Shown here one piece after another: positions 8,369-17,325 of a stretch of DNA of 38,289 nt. The notes under the pieces were generated by a model. It was not told the origin of the DNA, ran no database searches, and was given only the letters and a program-made list of their open reading frames with translations. Source of the stretch: JAGOLU01 sp037138475 (GTDB lineage Bacteria > Patescibacteriota > Microgenomatia > UBA1406 > GWC2-37-13); contig JBAXII010000014.1 of the NCBI GenBank assembly GCA_037138475.1, forward strand, positions 1 to 38,289, given 5' to 3'. Every line of letters begins with the position of its first letter. The stretch's first letter is position 1. Made by a program: the position numbers and the translations under genes.

Positions 8369-9699
8369 AAGTACATAGGAAAAAAGGAGCCACCCTCATC
8401 GAAGCAATCGTCGCCACCGTATTACTCACGGTGATTGTGGGGGTGCTCATGACCACCCTCATGGGTACGTTACAAACCTATTCACGTGTCCAGTCGGGGA
8501 CGCAGACAGAACAAGAGGGGCAATTTATCATCTCGCGACTCGGGTACTCTATGGGCCAGGGAGATCAAAAAGCAGTCGCTTACCACACCGCTTCTGCAGA
8601 TTTTTCAGTCACTCCCACCACTCAATTTTCAAATACTGCCGTAACCACTACCTATGGTGGAGAAGTGGGGCTGTCTGGCTCTGCACTGACAGGCACATTT
8701 GAATCAAACCCCATCACGCTTGTCGGTGCACAAACGGTGAGATATATGAAATCAACATCTACCAAACCAGCAGGCACCACTATCCAATACCAAGTAGGGC
8801 TGATAACCAATACCACAGGCACCTGTCCCAACACCGAGGCGAGCTACACCTATGCACTGGACACCACGGGGAATCCACCAGTTGCGTGGTTTAAGATGGA
8901 TGACTCTACTTGGACCGGCACCTCAGCTGATGTGACAGACTCTGTCGCCGGCGCATACACAGGGACTGCGCAGGGTGGCGCACAACTTACAAATAATGGC
9001 AAGTATCTAAAGGGTGGATCATTTGACGGCAGCACTGATTATGTGAGTTTGGGAGGCAGTACAGGACTTGGAAATAGCTCGGTGGCCATGACCGTGGAGG
9101 CCTGGGTCAAATTTAATGTGATTCCCTCGGGCTCCACCGTTATGACTGTTATCTCAAAAAACGAAACAGCAGCGGGATGGGGATTGATTGCGAACACAGC
9201 AACGAGCGGAAAGATCGAAACGTATTTTTATGTTGGAGGTGCATATCGACTGGCTGGTGAGGCACTCAGCAGTCTCACCGCAGGCACGTGGTATCACATT
9301 GCTGCTACCTTTGACGGATCAAATGTGAGATTTTATCGGGATGGAACACTCAAACAAACCGTCGCGGCATCAGGAAGCATCCTCACCACCACCGAACCAG
9401 TATTTATTGGCGCCGATCCAAGCACGGGGGGAACAGTCGGCGCAAACTTTTTCAATGGCTTCATTGACGACGTGAAGATATATGATTATGTACGCACTCA
9501 AGGCCAGATCATCACCGACATGAATGGATACAGCACCAGCTCAAACATAGATTATTTTGAGATGCCTGTCGGCTCCTACACAAATTACGACAACCCTGTC
9601 TCAAGTCTGGGCGGATGTATCAAATACAAGTTGACCTATACCCGTCCCTCTACCTCGTATTCATCACCCATCACCAAAGACATCACCTTTACCCAATGA
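8365..9699 (+). CDS. PilW/PilJ-like prepilin with inserted LamG domain
   Basis: The start overlaps the upstream stop (ATGA), indicating translational coupling. The 444-aa protein begins with a short basic leader and G|ATLIEAIVATVLLTVIVGVLM, a canonical prepilin cleavage site with Glu5. Residues 40-140 resemble the alpha/beta part of PilW-type minor pilins. A LamG jelly roll spans about 173-388 (VAWFKMDDS... GSFDGSTDYVSLG... FFNGFIDDVKIYDYVRT). It lies between two halves of a beta domain that is contiguous in the preceding gene product: TGTCPNTEASYTYA (C154) before it and DYFEMPVG...GGCIKYKLTY (C418) after it. This is an insertion of LamG into a loop, not a simple fusion. Probable minor pilin at the pilus tip. 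Confidence 0.85.
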   Translation: MKVHRKKGATLIEAIVATVLLTVIVGVLMTTLMGTLQTYSRVQSGTQTEQEGQFIISRLGYSMGQGDQKAVAYHTASADFSVTPTTQFSNTAVTTTYGGEVGLSGSALTGTFESNPITLVGAQTVRYMKSTSTKPAGTTIQYQVGLITNTTGTCPNTEASYTYALDTTGNPPVAWFKMDDSTWTGTSADVTDSVAGAYTGTAQGGAQLTNNGKYLKGGSFDGSTDYVSLGGSTGLGNSSVAMTVEAWVKFNVIPSGSTVMTVISKNETAAGWGLIANTATSGKIETYFYVGGAYRLAGEALSSLTAGTWYHIAATFDGSNVRFYRDGTLKQTVAASGSILTTTEPVFIGADPSTGGTVGANFFNGFIDDVKIYDYVRTQGQIITDMNGYSTSSNIDYFEMPVGSYTNYDNPVSSLGGCIKYKLTYTRPSTSYSSPITKDITFTQ

Positions 9700-9733
9700 G
9701 CAATCCCTGATATGCTAAAAACACAACACAAAG

Positions 9734-12457
9734 ATGCGACCACCCAATAATCACCCACACCGCCTATTTCTCGTCCCTCTTGGAATCCTTTTATTGTGTT
9801 TGTTTGTTCTTGCACCCCGTCACACAGTGGTGGGTCAAAGCGGCACTTATTGTCCCACCCCCATGGGACGCACCTGTAGTGGGTACTCAGTCTGCACCAA
9901 GTCTGGTGATTGTGATCAGCAACTTTTTGGTACCTGCTGCTCTGTGCTTACTCCCGCAGCAAGCTATCCTACCAACACTCCAGTTGCCACTCCCACCCCC
10001 GCCACATGGCCGTATACACTCCGCACGTTTTATCAATTTAACGACAACACCTCCTCGGCAACCATCACCAAATCATCAGTTTCACCCACCTATGACGGGA
10101 CAAACTCAGGAGTGACACACACCACCACTGGGGCTATTGATGGAGGAGCGGGAGTGTTTGGAGGATCACAGTTTTTTACAGTCCCTCACAACTCAACACT
10201 AAATCTCGGAACTGAATTTACCATATCTGCATGGATAAACCCCACCGCTGTGGCAGCTGAGATGCCTATTGTGAGTAAAAAAGGATCCGCAGGAAATTAT
10301 TCATATGAATTTGTGAGAACGAGCGCAGGCAAGCTAAGCTTGGTGGTGAGTGAAGATGGCTCTACTATAACCACCTACACCAGCATCACTTCAGTTACCA
10401 ACGCTGTTTGGCAAAAGGCCACCGTCACATACAACTCAGGAACTGTGGTGTTTTATGTAAATAGCACCTCAGAGGCGGCACAAGTAAACTCTTTGTCAAC
10501 TCCATATCCATCTACCGCAGATGTGCTGGTGGGAAAAAATATTGCAGGGTCCTTTTTCACTGGTGAGATAGATGAGGTGTGTGTGTATGGTCAGCAACTC
10601 TCTAGCACGGATATCGCTACCCTCGCTGGCGCCACGTGCTCTGGTACGCAGGGACTGGCATCGTCGGGAGTAATAGCAACGGGAGGGAGCATTACAGACT
10701 TGGGCGGATACCGCATACACACATTTACCTCGAGTGGGACATTTACTGTCACTCAGGGAGGGCTTGTTGAATATCTGATTGTTGCTGGCGGTGGTGGTGC
10801 CGGCAATTCGGTAGGCGGTGGAGGTGGAGGTGGTGGTCTGCGTGGAGGTACATTTACACGCATTGCTGCGAACTCCTATTCTATTGCCGTTGGTAGTGGT
10901 GGCGCTGGCGGTGCCGGCGGTGGGTCCCAGCAACCAGGTACCAACGGGGGCAATTCAAGTTTTAATTCAATAATCGCTATTGGCGGCGGCGGCGGTGCCG
11001 GTAACAGCTCTGGTGCGCCACAAATTGGTGGTTCTGGTGGTGGTGGCGCTCAAAGTAATATAACAGGAGCTGATGGAACATCTGGACAAGGTAGTAAAGG
11101 TGGTAACCAAACCCAGCAGTCGTTAGCATATGGCACAGGCGGTGGCGGTGGCGCTGGCGGTGTAGGGGGTAACGGCACTAGTAATACAGCGGGCAATGGA
11201 GGTGTTGGTTTATCTTCCGGCATCAGCGGATCAACCATTTTCTATGCGGGCGGTGGCGCAGGAGGAGGTTACTCGACTGGTGGCGCATATACAGCAGGAA
11301 CTGGCGGCAATGGCGGTGGCGGAAACGGTGGTAATAGCACCGTAAATTCAGCTGGCGGAAATGGAACGAATGGACTTGGTGGAGGCGGGGGTTCTGGGAA
11401 CTACCAATCTTCCTATTCTGCAGGCGGAAACGGTGGCTCCGGCATCGTCATTGTTCGCTATCCATTTTACTCGGATGGACCAGCGGCGACAGCAACACCC
11501 ACCTCTATACCAGCCCCTACAACTCCATTTACCCTCGCACTTTCACATACAACACCAAGCACGGTGGTGGCTGGTCGGCCAGTGCAATGGGCGGTGACCA
11601 TCTCAAATCCAACCAACGCCTCTCAAGCAGCATGGGCATTTAATCTGTTAGTTACAGTGCCATCGAGCGTGACAGGAGTAGTGTGGAAGTGTGAAGTGAC
11701 GAATGTGGGGACTCCACGAGGAGAGATGATGGCGTACCCCACGACGTGTGCGGGATCGGGCACCGCAGCATATGTAGATGCAAACACGTACCAAATCACC
11801 CTTGGCCACACGGGCTCAGCAGATCCACTTATACACCCCGGTGGTAATATCAAAGTGACCGTAGGTGGGTTTATCAAAAAATCTGCAGGGAGCACCAACC
11901 TCACCATGTCTGCAATCATATCGAATTATTCAGGGTGGCCCACCAATGCACTATACTCAGTGAACCGTCTCACAAACAGTGCGCCTCAAGGGCCCACGCC
12001 CACACTCAGTACGCTTGCGGTTCCAACTGTTGTACCCATTTCAATCAACCCAATTATTGGAGCAGCGCTCACCGCTACCCCTACCCCTACACTCTATCCA
12101 GTTCAGCCAACGAGCACTTCTGCTCCCACCCCCACGCCCACGCTCACACCTACTCCACCACCAGTGGTGCGTAGTACCTGTCAGGATACAAATAAGGTTC
12201 TGCGCACACTAGTAAACAACCAATCGCAATATTATTGCGCGACCGCAACAAATGACTTGGTAGTGGTAAAAGGCACCACTGTTGAAAAGCTCAATGGCAT
12301 AAATACACAGATACTCAATCTGGATTTTCAAAATGGAGGAGTGGTAAACGGAGTGCAATTAGTCAGAGTGGTGATGAAGGTGCAGAGCGTGATCAAAGTC
12401 CAAGGTGCCACACAGCCATTGGCGCGTGATTATTCACTAGTTCTTCGCATGAGATGA
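9734..12457 (+). CDS. Large secreted LamG and glycine-rich adhesin-like protein
   Basis: 907 aa, no prepilin motif; a signal peptide or anchor lies at about 10-30. In order: a small Cys-rich segment (C40, C48, C54, C60, C68, C69); a Thr-Pro linker; a LamG domain (about 94-300, ending FFTGEIDEVCVYGQQL); a glycine-rich domain (about 313-579) opening with FTSSGTFTVTQGGLVEYLIVAGGGG, the signature of the Gly_rich_2 family; a DUF11-like beta-sandwich (about 595-725); a Thr-Pro linker (about 739-808); and a C-terminal domain of 100 aa with two cysteines. A weak -10 (TGaTATGCT, 9708-9716) precedes it. Its stop overlaps the next start (ATGA). The position inside the pilin block suggests it works with the pilus, as tip adhesin or anchor (inference). 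Confidence 0.82.
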   Translation: MRPPNNHPHRLFLVPLGILLLCLFVLAPRHTVVGQSGTYCPTPMGRTCSGYSVCTKSGDCDQQLFGTCCSVLTPAASYPTNTPVATPTPATWPYTLRTFYQFNDNTSSATITKSSVSPTYDGTNSGVTHTTTGAIDGGAGVFGGSQFFTVPHNSTLNLGTEFTISAWINPTAVAAEMPIVSKKGSAGNYSYEFVRTSAGKLSLVVSEDGSTITTYTSITSVTNAVWQKATVTYNSGTVVFYVNSTSEAAQVNSLSTPYPSTADVLVGKNIAGSFFTGEIDEVCVYGQQLSSTDIATLAGATCSGTQGLASSGVIATGGSITDLGGYRIHTFTSSGTFTVTQGGLVEYLIVAGGGGAGNSVGGGGGGGGLRGGTFTRIAANSYSIAVGSGGAGGAGGGSQQPGTNGGNSSFNSIIAIGGGGGAGNSSGAPQIGGSGGGGAQSNITGADGTSGQGSKGGNQTQQSLAYGTGGGGGAGGVGGNGTSNTAGNGGVGLSSGISGSTIFYAGGGAGGGYSTGGAYTAGTGGNGGGGNGGNSTVNSAGGNGTNGLGGGGGSGNYQSSYSAGGNGGSGIVIVRYPFYSDGPAATATPTSIPAPTTPFTLALSHTTPSTVVAGRPVQWAVTISNPTNASQAAWAFNLLVTVPSSVTGVVWKCEVTNVGTPRGEMMAYPTTCAGSGTAAYVDANTYQITLGHTGSADPLIHPGGNIKVTVGGFIKKSAGSTNLTMSAIISNYSGWPTNALYSVNRLTNSAPQGPTPTLSTLAVPTVVPISINPIIGAALTATPTPTLYPVQPTSTSAPTPTPTLTPTPPPVVRSTCQDTNKVLRTLVNNQSQYYCATATNDLVVVKGTTVEKLNGINTQILNLDFQNGGVVNGVQLVRVVMKVQSVIKVQGATQPLARDYSLVLRMR

Positions 12458-13581
12458 ATACAAAAACAAATGGATCCAGCCTCATATCAGTGATCATTTT
12501 ATCGTCTATCTCCCTGATCATCCTCGTGTCAAGCCTTGGTCTCACTGATATTGTTTCAAACACCACCTCAGCTGCACAACTATCAACAGATGCGCTCTTT
12601 GCTGCAGAGTCGACTGCGGATGACCTCCTCATAAAGCTCGCGCGCAATCCCTACCCCACCACAACCGTTGCTCCCGGGGCATCCATAACGTATGCCAATG
12701 CAGTGGGATATGCATATCTCACCCCCCCCGCACCACCACTACCCGGCATGGTGATCGCGAAGGGAGTGTCTGGTAAATATACACGCACCATAAACGTGAT
12801 CTATCAAGCGCGCAACGATGGCCGCCTTCTCGTGTTGACTAGGGGAGAACCATCAAACACACTTGATGTCCTCGCAACTCCCGCTCCTACCGCGACCCCC
12901 GCCGCAATTGGCGCCTATATCTCCAGTGCCGCAAATGTATATTTGTTTGGGAGTGTAAATTTCTTTAGTCCAGTCGGCACCTCACGGACTGATGCAGACT
13001 CATTTTTATCCTATGGGGATGGCGTTTCCTCACCCGTGTTGACCCTCACCCCTGGAGTATCAGATACGAACTATGTGAGTGGGTACGTTCGTAAATATGG
13101 GTCTGGTGCATTTACCTTTCCCGTAGGAGATGGAGGTGCATACAAACCAGTGGCGATCACCACCCCTCTGCCTGCGGGCAACTCATACTATATGGATGTG
13201 GCATATTTTCGTGCAAACCCGAGTGTTGCAATTGTCTCAGATCTAGCCGGAGGATTTATTAGTCCGCGCCCCACAGGAGCACCTTTTTCCATCATAGCGC
13301 TTGATACCACTGTCGCCGCAGTGAGTCCTGTCGAATACTGGGATATCAATGGCACCAATGCCATAAACTTTACCATTGCTTGGACAGCAACTAGTGACAT
13401 CAGCACCCTGACAGGCTCCACACTCTCAAAGCTCACCATAGTAGGATGGGATAATGCAAAGTGGGTTAAGGTACCCTCTACCATTGTAAATGGAAGCACA
13501 CTCACCAGCGGCACCATCGTAACAGACAGTGCGGCAGCGCCAAACAACTATATGGTATACACCCTGGGCAAACTCCCATAA
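12454..13581 (+). CDS. PilX-like prepilin protein
   Basis: The start overlaps the upstream stop by 4 nt. The 375-aa product begins with a short leader and G|SSLISVIILSSISLIILVSS, a pilin-type helix followed by ADALFAAESTADDLL-like residues (TDALFAAESTADDLL), the hallmark of PilX minor pilins (AESA motif). Glu5 of classical pilins is absent, as in PilX/GspK-type tip subunits, which need not bind the next N-terminus. The rest (about 110-375) is a Thr/Ser/Val-rich beta domain that I do not recognise, containing SGAFTFPVGDGGAYKPV and ending PNNYMVYTLGKLP; these motifs recall T9SS-type surface repeats but this is uncertain. GspK-like capping of the pilus is a reasonable inference. Confidence 0.78.
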   Translation: MNTKTNGSSLISVIILSSISLIILVSSLGLTDIVSNTTSAAQLSTDALFAAESTADDLLIKLARNPYPTTTVAPGASITYANAVGYAYLTPPAPPLPGMVIAKGVSGKYTRTINVIYQARNDGRLLVLTRGEPSNTLDVLATPAPTATPAAIGAYISSAANVYLFGSVNFFSPVGTSRTDADSFLSYGDGVSSPVLTLTPGVSDTNYVSGYVRKYGSGAFTFPVGDGGAYKPVAITTPLPAGNSYYMDVAYFRANPSVAIVSDLAGGFISPRPTGAPFSIIALDTTVAAVSPVEYWDINGTNAINFTIAWTATSDISTLTGSTLSKLTIVGWDNAKWVKVPSTIVNGSTLTSGTIVTDSAAAPNNYMVYTLGKLP

Positions 13582-13656
13582 ATTAGCTAAGAGCTAAGAG
13601 CCAGCCAACTTCGGTTGCTCTGATCTACTGCGATCTGGTATGCTGTAAGGCAGAGT

Positions 13657-14886
13657 ATGTTTGGCTTAACACTAACCAAAAAGCAGGCAAAAAAGATTGA
13701 AATCATCCACCAACACGTGGTGATCATTGATCGTGACAAATGTATCATCATCTCCTATCCTGAGGAGCATATAACCATGTGTCAATACCCCCCCAGTCAG
13801 GTACTCGATGGGGATGTGATAGACCGTGAACTCTTTCGAGGTTGGATGGTCAAGTGGGTCCAAACATCTGGACTCAAACCCACGGAGGTGATTTATGTGG
13901 TGTCTCCCTCAATTTGTTTTAAAAAAGACTTTACCCCCGAGACACGGACACTAACTGGCCTGAGTAATTTCATTGACTCAGTTCCCTTTCAAAAGGTGGT
14001 AGCAGTGCAACTCACCACACCCCACAAAACAAAACTCTTGGTGACCAACCGCGAACTGCTCAATGGGGTAACCTACTCATTTGACATGGGGGGATTTGTA
14101 AAAGGCGCAGTATTTCCCTACGAAGCAATTGCCGACATGCAGCTGCCACAGCTTGGTGACGCCACCAAAAACATCATTGCCATAGGGCGCATATTTATAG
14201 AGCTTGCTACCCAAAAAGGACACGAGCTCTTTGAGTTTGACGTAGACAAGGTGACCGAGGCCCCAAAACGCACCGTAGAAACGGTGGCAGAACTCTCGCG
14301 TACCGAAGTAAACCCGATGGTAGCGGTCGTAGCGGTGCTGGTCATGATGATGATGGGTGGAGGGGTGATGTACTGGCAGTATGCGAGCGTCAGGCGCGCA
14401 CAACCATCTGAAGTGGTACGAGTGAATCCCCGAAAAGCACCAGATTCAAACACCCTACCCTCTCCTGGAGCTGAGCTGGTTACCGCAAAAACAACCGGAA
14501 AGATAGAGATACAACACGCAAGTCTCGCGGTGGCATTTGCACAAACTCTCAAAGCGAGCCTTGAATCGGCGGGGTATGAGGTGAGTCTGACAGAGCTCAC
14601 AGATACGACCAACAGAAAAAACACCATAACCTATTCGGACAAAAGCGATGCACCTACCCAAAAAGCCATAGCGGACGTGCTAACCAAATCCAGCTTCGCA
14701 CCCGATATCACCGCAGGACCCATGAATATATTTACAGCCATCATTCAGCTGATTATCCCTCCCGGAGGGTTGCCCACAGCTACCCCCATACCAGTCACCA
14801 GCAGTGCACCCACCGCGCCACCAAGCAACCCAAGCGCGACCCTTGAACCCATATCTCAAATAGCTAGCCCGCCAGCAACATTGTAG
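13657..14886 (+). CDS. Bitopic PilM/PilN-like protein with LytR_C-like domain
   Basis: 409 aa in three parts. Residues 1-215 are a soluble cytoplasmic alpha/beta region with no signal peptide (QHVVIIDRDKCIIISYP), resembling a diverged actin-fold PilM/GspL domain but without clear nucleotide motifs. A membrane helix spans about 219-241 (MVAVVAVLVMMMMGGGVMYW). After a linker, residues about 282-360 fit the LytR_C pattern (KIEIQHASLAVAFAQTLK, then SAGYEVSLTEL and NTITYSDKSDAPTQKAIADV). The tail is Pro/Thr-rich. PilM-PilN-PilO normally connect the motor to the envelope; none is separately present here, so this single protein may take that role. A weak extended -10 (TGgTATGCT) ends 12 nt before the ATG. 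Assignment is tentative; the gene is real. Confidence 0.65.
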   Translation: MFGLTLTKKQAKKIEIIHQHVVIIDRDKCIIISYPEEHITMCQYPPSQVLDGDVIDRELFRGWMVKWVQTSGLKPTEVIYVVSPSICFKKDFTPETRTLTGLSNFIDSVPFQKVVAVQLTTPHKTKLLVTNRELLNGVTYSFDMGGFVKGAVFPYEAIADMQLPQLGDATKNIIAIGRIFIELATQKGHELFEFDVDKVTEAPKRTVETVAELSRTEVNPMVAVVAVLVMMMMGGGVMYWQYASVRRAQPSEVVRVNPRKAPDSNTLPSPGAELVTAKTTGKIEIQHASLAVAFAQTLKASLESAGYEVSLTELTDTTNRKNTITYSDKSDAPTQKAIADVLTKSSFAPDITAGPMNIFTAIIQLIIPPGGLPTATPIPVTSSAPTAPPSNPSATLEPISQIASPPATL

Positions 14887-14902
14887 GTTTTTATCAACTC
14901 GC

Positions 14903-14931
14903 TTGACAAGTAGGTGCAGAGTATAGTAGTC
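14903..14931 (+). promoter_or_regulatory. Probable promoter of the major pilin gene
   Basis: A perfect TTGACA (14903-14908) is followed at 17-nt spacing by TAGTCT (14926-14931); a better TATAGT at 14922-14927 is spaced only 13 nt. Either would give a short leader of roughly 30 nt before the pilin ATG. This would let the pilin be expressed above the rest of the operon. Confidence 0.4.
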
Positions 14932-14965
14932 TTACCATATCAAATCTATTTATTCACATGCACTT

Positions 14966-15448
14966 ATGTTGCAGAATCGCAAAGGCTTTACCCTCATCGA
15001 ACTTTTGGTTGTTATGGGCATTGTGGGTATTTTGCTCTCTATCACCATCGTCGCCATCAATCCCGCAAGACAGTTTAAACTTGCAAATGACACATCAAGA
15101 TCATCGGGCATAAGCGCTATTGGAAGCGCCATATCCCAGATGTTGGTAGACAACAAAGGATCGCTGCCCTTCACCGTGTCAACCCTAGATGACACACCAG
15201 CCCTTACCTCAATAAAAAGTGCCTCTACACCAATGCAAAGCCTTTGTGATATATTGACCGGTCTATCTGCGACCTCGACAGTTTCAGCTATCAACTATAT
15301 CGTAAAACTGCCAACCGATCCAACCACAGGCGCTTGGACCAACTGCGCGAATTTTAATACAGGATTTGAACTATCGATTAACTCCACAGGAAGATTTGAT
15401 ATTAATGCTCCTTCAGCTGAGCTGACCTCCATTTCTGTATCTAGATAA
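14966..15448 (+). CDS. pilA: Major type IV pilin (PilA-like)
   Basis: The 160-aa protein starts MLQNRKG|FTLIELLVVMGIVG, a textbook prepilin: basic leader, cleavage after Gly, Phe1 and Glu5. The hydrophobic helix continues to about residue 30, followed by the amphipathic helix (NPARQFKLANDTSRSSGISAIG) and a small C-terminal domain with two cysteines (C89 and C117 approximately), which could form the pilin D-region disulfide. Its short length, separate upstream promoter and a strong terminator directly behind it fit the major structural subunit, whereas the long LamG pilins are minor subunits. Prepilin peptidase (PilD) is needed for maturation but is not in this window. Confidence 0.92.
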   Translation: MLQNRKGFTLIELLVVMGIVGILLSITIVAINPARQFKLANDTSRSSGISAIGSAISQMLVDNKGSLPFTVSTLDDTPALTSIKSASTPMQSLCDILTGLSATSTVSAINYIVKLPTDPTTGAWTNCANFNTGFELSINSTGRFDINAPSAELTSISVSR

Positions 15449-15462
15449 GTAATTTGATTCTC

Positions 15463-15492
15463 AAAAGAGGCCCGCAAGCGGGCCTCTTTTTT
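15463..15492 (+). terminator. Rho-independent terminator after the major pilin
   Basis: A 13-bp perfect inverted repeat (AAAAGAGGCCCGC / GCGGGCCTCTTTT, 2-4 nt loop) is followed by further T residues. It lies 15 nt after the pilin stop and closes the pilus block. The A-run on the 5' side lets it work on both strands. Confidence 0.92.
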
Positions 15493-15509
15493 AGTATGCT
15501 ATACACGCT

Positions 15510-17258
15510 ATGTTGTACAGATTCTACTCGGGCATATTCCAATTCAACGCACTCTTTATCAGCGCAGTAGTGGTTGCGAATACTACATCATTTGTCGCCT
15601 TTCAGAAACTTTCTTTCTGGCCAATCACCGCGTTTGTTGCCATTTTTTTAGCAATCTATTACTGGCGTCAGTCTGGTAAGGAAAGAGATTTGGCAACGGT
15701 CCCTCCTCCCTATGGAATGGTGTCTGCAACGATAGTGATGATGGTGGTTTTTGGAGTCATAATTTTTAATGCCGTACGTATGCACACCCACGAAGGCTCG
15801 CTAGTGACCGTAGGCACAAACGACGACAATATGAACCATATTGCTCTAAGTGCGATCAGTATAAAAGAAGGAAGCTTGCTTTTTAATAGCTCCCAAATCA
15901 AAAAGATGATGGAGGGGGGCATGTATTCTCCTGGCATGAGATGGTACCCATATGGGCTCTACTCGTTTGTGAACTATATATACAACGTCACGCTATCCAC
16001 CCACCCACCAATCATAGACCTGCGACACCTGTTTAATGTGCACAACAGCATCACGTTGTTTCAGTTGCTGATGTTGTTGTGTGGAATATATCTTATTTCA
16101 GAGCGTTTGCGAGCGACAAAATCAATCTGTTCTCTCCCACTCACAATCATTTTTGGCGTATTTGTGATTGCGGGTCAGTTTTATTTACGACTTTTTACGT
16201 ATGGATTTTATAGTCAGCTTATTGCATACAACCTGCTCATAGCAGCTCTACTCATGAGCGATGATATGATGAGAAAAAAGAGCGTGGACCACACGCAATC
16301 AATTTATTTTTCAACCCTTATTTTCTCTCTCGGTGTCACCTACTATTTATTTATTCCCCTTGGATTGGCTTTGACTCTTTGGACACACATGCATACGGGA
16401 AGCAAGCCAATGAGGCTGTCATATCCACTCATTGTCTTCGGAACAATCCCCCTTTTGATGTTTCACATCAACCTAAGAATCGGCGAACAGATTGAAGCAT
16501 ATGGAGTATCGTTTGTATTGATAGACGGGTTTGTATTGGCTCTTATGGGACCAGTGCTTCTGATTTTCAAAAAAAGAAATCTAAACAGGAACCTATCATC
16601 AGCACTCACTATGCTAATGGGTCTCACCCTAGTACAGATGGTGGCAACTGCCGTGAGCACTTTTGCCAAAACTAACAACTTAACCTACTATTTCTTCAAG
16701 TCATATTGGACACTAGGCGTGCTTGGTTTGCCTATGATTCTGGTATTTATCACCTCTACTGTTGACGCTGTTATAGAAAAGTCAGCTGGGATAGCCATAG
16801 TCGTATTTATAGTCCTCACCATCACCGCATCAATAGTAACCTACATGGTGTTTAGCGGAGATGGATACACCACTCGAGGATATGATACTGCCCTCATGAT
16901 TTTTAATGGGAAAATAAATTATTTTAATGCTGGAGAGCAAAAGAAATGGATTCTGGTTTACGAGAGATGGGGCGAAACCAGAGGGAGATCCATTTTTCCA
17001 GTTGGTTTATGGGGATGGACAACCTTAAGCTATGCACTTTTTGGAGATGTTCCCGAGCTTTACAGGTCGAATTTTCGCATCCAACAGTACCATATATCTC
17101 ACAACAATATGTCAAAATTTTTTGATGCAGTTGAAAAGTCCGAATTGGCAAATGAAAAACCAATTCTTCTTGATGGGATGGGTACTGCGGGGCAGTACCT
17201 GCAGCATATACCAAATCTTCGTAGGAGATTTGGTGGTGATATTTTGGAACGAAAATAA
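15510..17258 (+). CDS. Polytopic membrane protein, candidate GT-C glycosyltransferase
   Basis: 582 aa with about ten or more hydrophobic segments, starting at residue 10. The first large extracytoplasmic loop (about 90-150) carries an acidic pair in TNDDNMNHI and later MRWYPYGLYSFVNYIYN, a layout typical of GT-C enzymes, which use a lipid-linked sugar and a conserved acidic residue in this loop. The C-terminal portion (about 450-582) is soluble and aromatic-rich. I could not place it in a named family. The gene follows the pilin terminator with its own start (TATGCT 9 nt upstream) and faces a convergent glycosylation cluster, so pilin or surface glycosylation is a reasonable guess. Confidence 0.6.
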   Translation: MLYRFYSGIFQFNALFISAVVVANTTSFVAFQKLSFWPITAFVAIFLAIYYWRQSGKERDLATVPPPYGMVSATIVMMVVFGVIIFNAVRMHTHEGSLVTVGTNDDNMNHIALSAISIKEGSLLFNSSQIKKMMEGGMYSPGMRWYPYGLYSFVNYIYNVTLSTHPPIIDLRHLFNVHNSITLFQLLMLLCGIYLISERLRATKSICSLPLTIIFGVFVIAGQFYLRLFTYGFYSQLIAYNLLIAALLMSDDMMRKKSVDHTQSIYFSTLIFSLGVTYYLFIPLGLALTLWTHMHTGSKPMRLSYPLIVFGTIPLLMFHINLRIGEQIEAYGVSFVLIDGFVLALMGPVLLIFKKRNLNRNLSSALTMLMGLTLVQMVATAVSTFAKTNNLTYYFFKSYWTLGVLGLPMILVFITSTVDAVIEKSAGIAIVVFIVLTITASIVTYMVFSGDGYTTRGYDTALMIFNGKINYFNAGEQKKWILVYERWGETRGRSIFPVGLWGWTTLSYALFGDVPELYRSNFRIQQYHISHNNMSKFFDAVEKSELANEKPILLDGMGTAGQYLQHIPNLRRRFGGDILERK

Positions 17259-17325
17259 ACCAGAGTAATCAAGCGAAGTATTTTACTTCTTACAGTCTTA
17301 TACTTTTTGCTTGAGAGTGTCGCCC

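Noticed and set aside
10496..10933. 145-aa minus-strand frame in the Gly-rich gene
   Set aside because: Product of the repetitive GGN codons of the opposite strand; low complexity.
11935..12212. Plus-strand frames in the Thr-Pro linker region (His/Pro/Ser-rich)
   Set aside because: Frameshifted readings of the ACN/CCN codons of the real gene.
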